DNA from: Bacteroidota bacterium
GTDB taxonomy: Bacteria; Bacteroidota; Bacteroidia; Bacteroidales; VadinHA17
Direction: 5' to 3'
Length of the DNA: 5,322 nucleotides
Assembly: GCA_030593185.1 (NCBI GenBank)
Contig: JAUVHQ010000174.1
Location: forward strand, 1 to 5,322
Every line of letters begins with the position of its first letter. Position 1 is the first letter of the stretch. The position numbers were made by a program, and so were the translations under genes. The notes under the pieces were generated by a model. That model made no database searches. It saw nothing but the letters and a program-made list of their open reading frames with translations, and was not told where the DNA came from. Below are positions 5,041-5,322 of the stretch, in pieces.

Positions 5041-5322
5041 ATGAGTAAAAAACCGGGAACAAATTCGGGGCAAAAATTAGGATTGTGGATGAGTACCTCC
5101 CTTGTTTCTGGTAATATGATAGGCTCAGGTATTTTTCTAGTTCCTGCAGCTCTCGCATTATTTGGAGGTATATCGATTCTTGGCTGGCTTTTTTCTACTG
5201 CAGGAGCTATTCTTCTTTCTGTTGTATTTGCACGCTTAAGCAGACTTGTAAAAGGGGTAGGTGGACCTTATATCTATGCAAGAAAAAGTTTCGGTGATCT
5301 TGCCGGTTTCCTGGTGGCATGG
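5041..5322 (+). CDS. APC-family amino acid permease, AdiC/PotE-like (3' end outside window)
   Basis: The first 94 codons are present; the usual family length is about 430-500 residues. It is an inner-membrane transporter of the amino acid-polyamine-organocation family, which takes up or exchanges amino acids or polyamines. Transmembrane helix 1 (about 13-37) holds GNMIGSGIF (24-32), the unwound GSG segment that binds the substrate carboxylate in AdiC. Helix 2 (about 44-64) is SILGWLFSTAGAILLSVVFA. GGPYIYARKSFG (74-85) matches the conserved loop and start of helix 3 (GGSYAYARRCFG in AdiC, from memory). The short polar N-terminus (MSKKPGTNSGQK) and an ATG directly upstream support the start. 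No clear promoter was found, so the gene may be co-transcribed with the methyltransferase 181 bases upstream, whose substrate it might import; that link is speculative. The specific substrate cannot be read from this fragment. Confidence 0.88.
   Translation, partial: MSKKPGTNSGQKLGLWMSTSLVSGNMIGSGIFLVPAALALFGGISILGWLFSTAGAILLSVVFARLSRLVKGVGGPYIYARKSFGDLAGFLVAW

Overview
The window looks like chromosomal DNA from a member of the Bacteroidota, probably an environmental, Bacteroidales/Marinilabiliales-like organism. This placement is an inference from four things: an AT-rich sequence, a TAnnTTTG-type promoter box, the absence of Shine-Dalgarno sites before the starts, and intergenic DNA full of short degenerate tandem repeats. 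No tRNA, rRNA, CRISPR array, transposase or phage gene is visible.

Layout: (1) 1-1249, minus strand, the N-terminal 416 codons of a BamA/TamA-like outer-membrane beta-barrel protein. It has a signal peptide and a POTRA-like domain, and runs off the left edge. (2) 1250-1610, a divergent intergenic region with a good promoter box for the minus-strand gene and a nested inverted-repeat structure (1434-1573). (3) 1611-2867, plus strand, a complete three-domain DUF438 / hemerythrin-like / PAS protein. (4) 2868-3410, a 543-base gene-free stretch with a perfect 14-base palindrome, a 123-base element bounded by perfect 11-base inverted repeats, and a heptamer array. (5) 3411-4859, plus strand, a complete member of the trimethylamine methyltransferase (MttB) superfamily without an in-frame amber codon, so a non-pyrrolysine member. 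(6) 4860-5040, a spacer with a heptamer array and a hexamer array. (7) 5041-5322, plus strand, the first 94 codons of an APC-family amino acid permease of the AdiC/PotE type, cut by the right edge.

No tight operon is evident. The gaps between plus-strand genes are 543 and 181 bases. The methyltransferase and the permease could be functionally linked, as uptake of an amino acid-like methyl donor followed by corrinoid-dependent demethylation, but no corrinoid protein, methylcorrinoid:folate methyltransferase or reactivase lies in the window. The DUF438 protein is probably a cytoplasmic sensor. The most unusual features are the intergenic repeats. All three intergenic regions carry short tandem units of 6-9 bases in different sequence families, and the one before the DUF438 gene folds into three nested stems. 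The methyltransferase also shows changes in its C-terminal motif.
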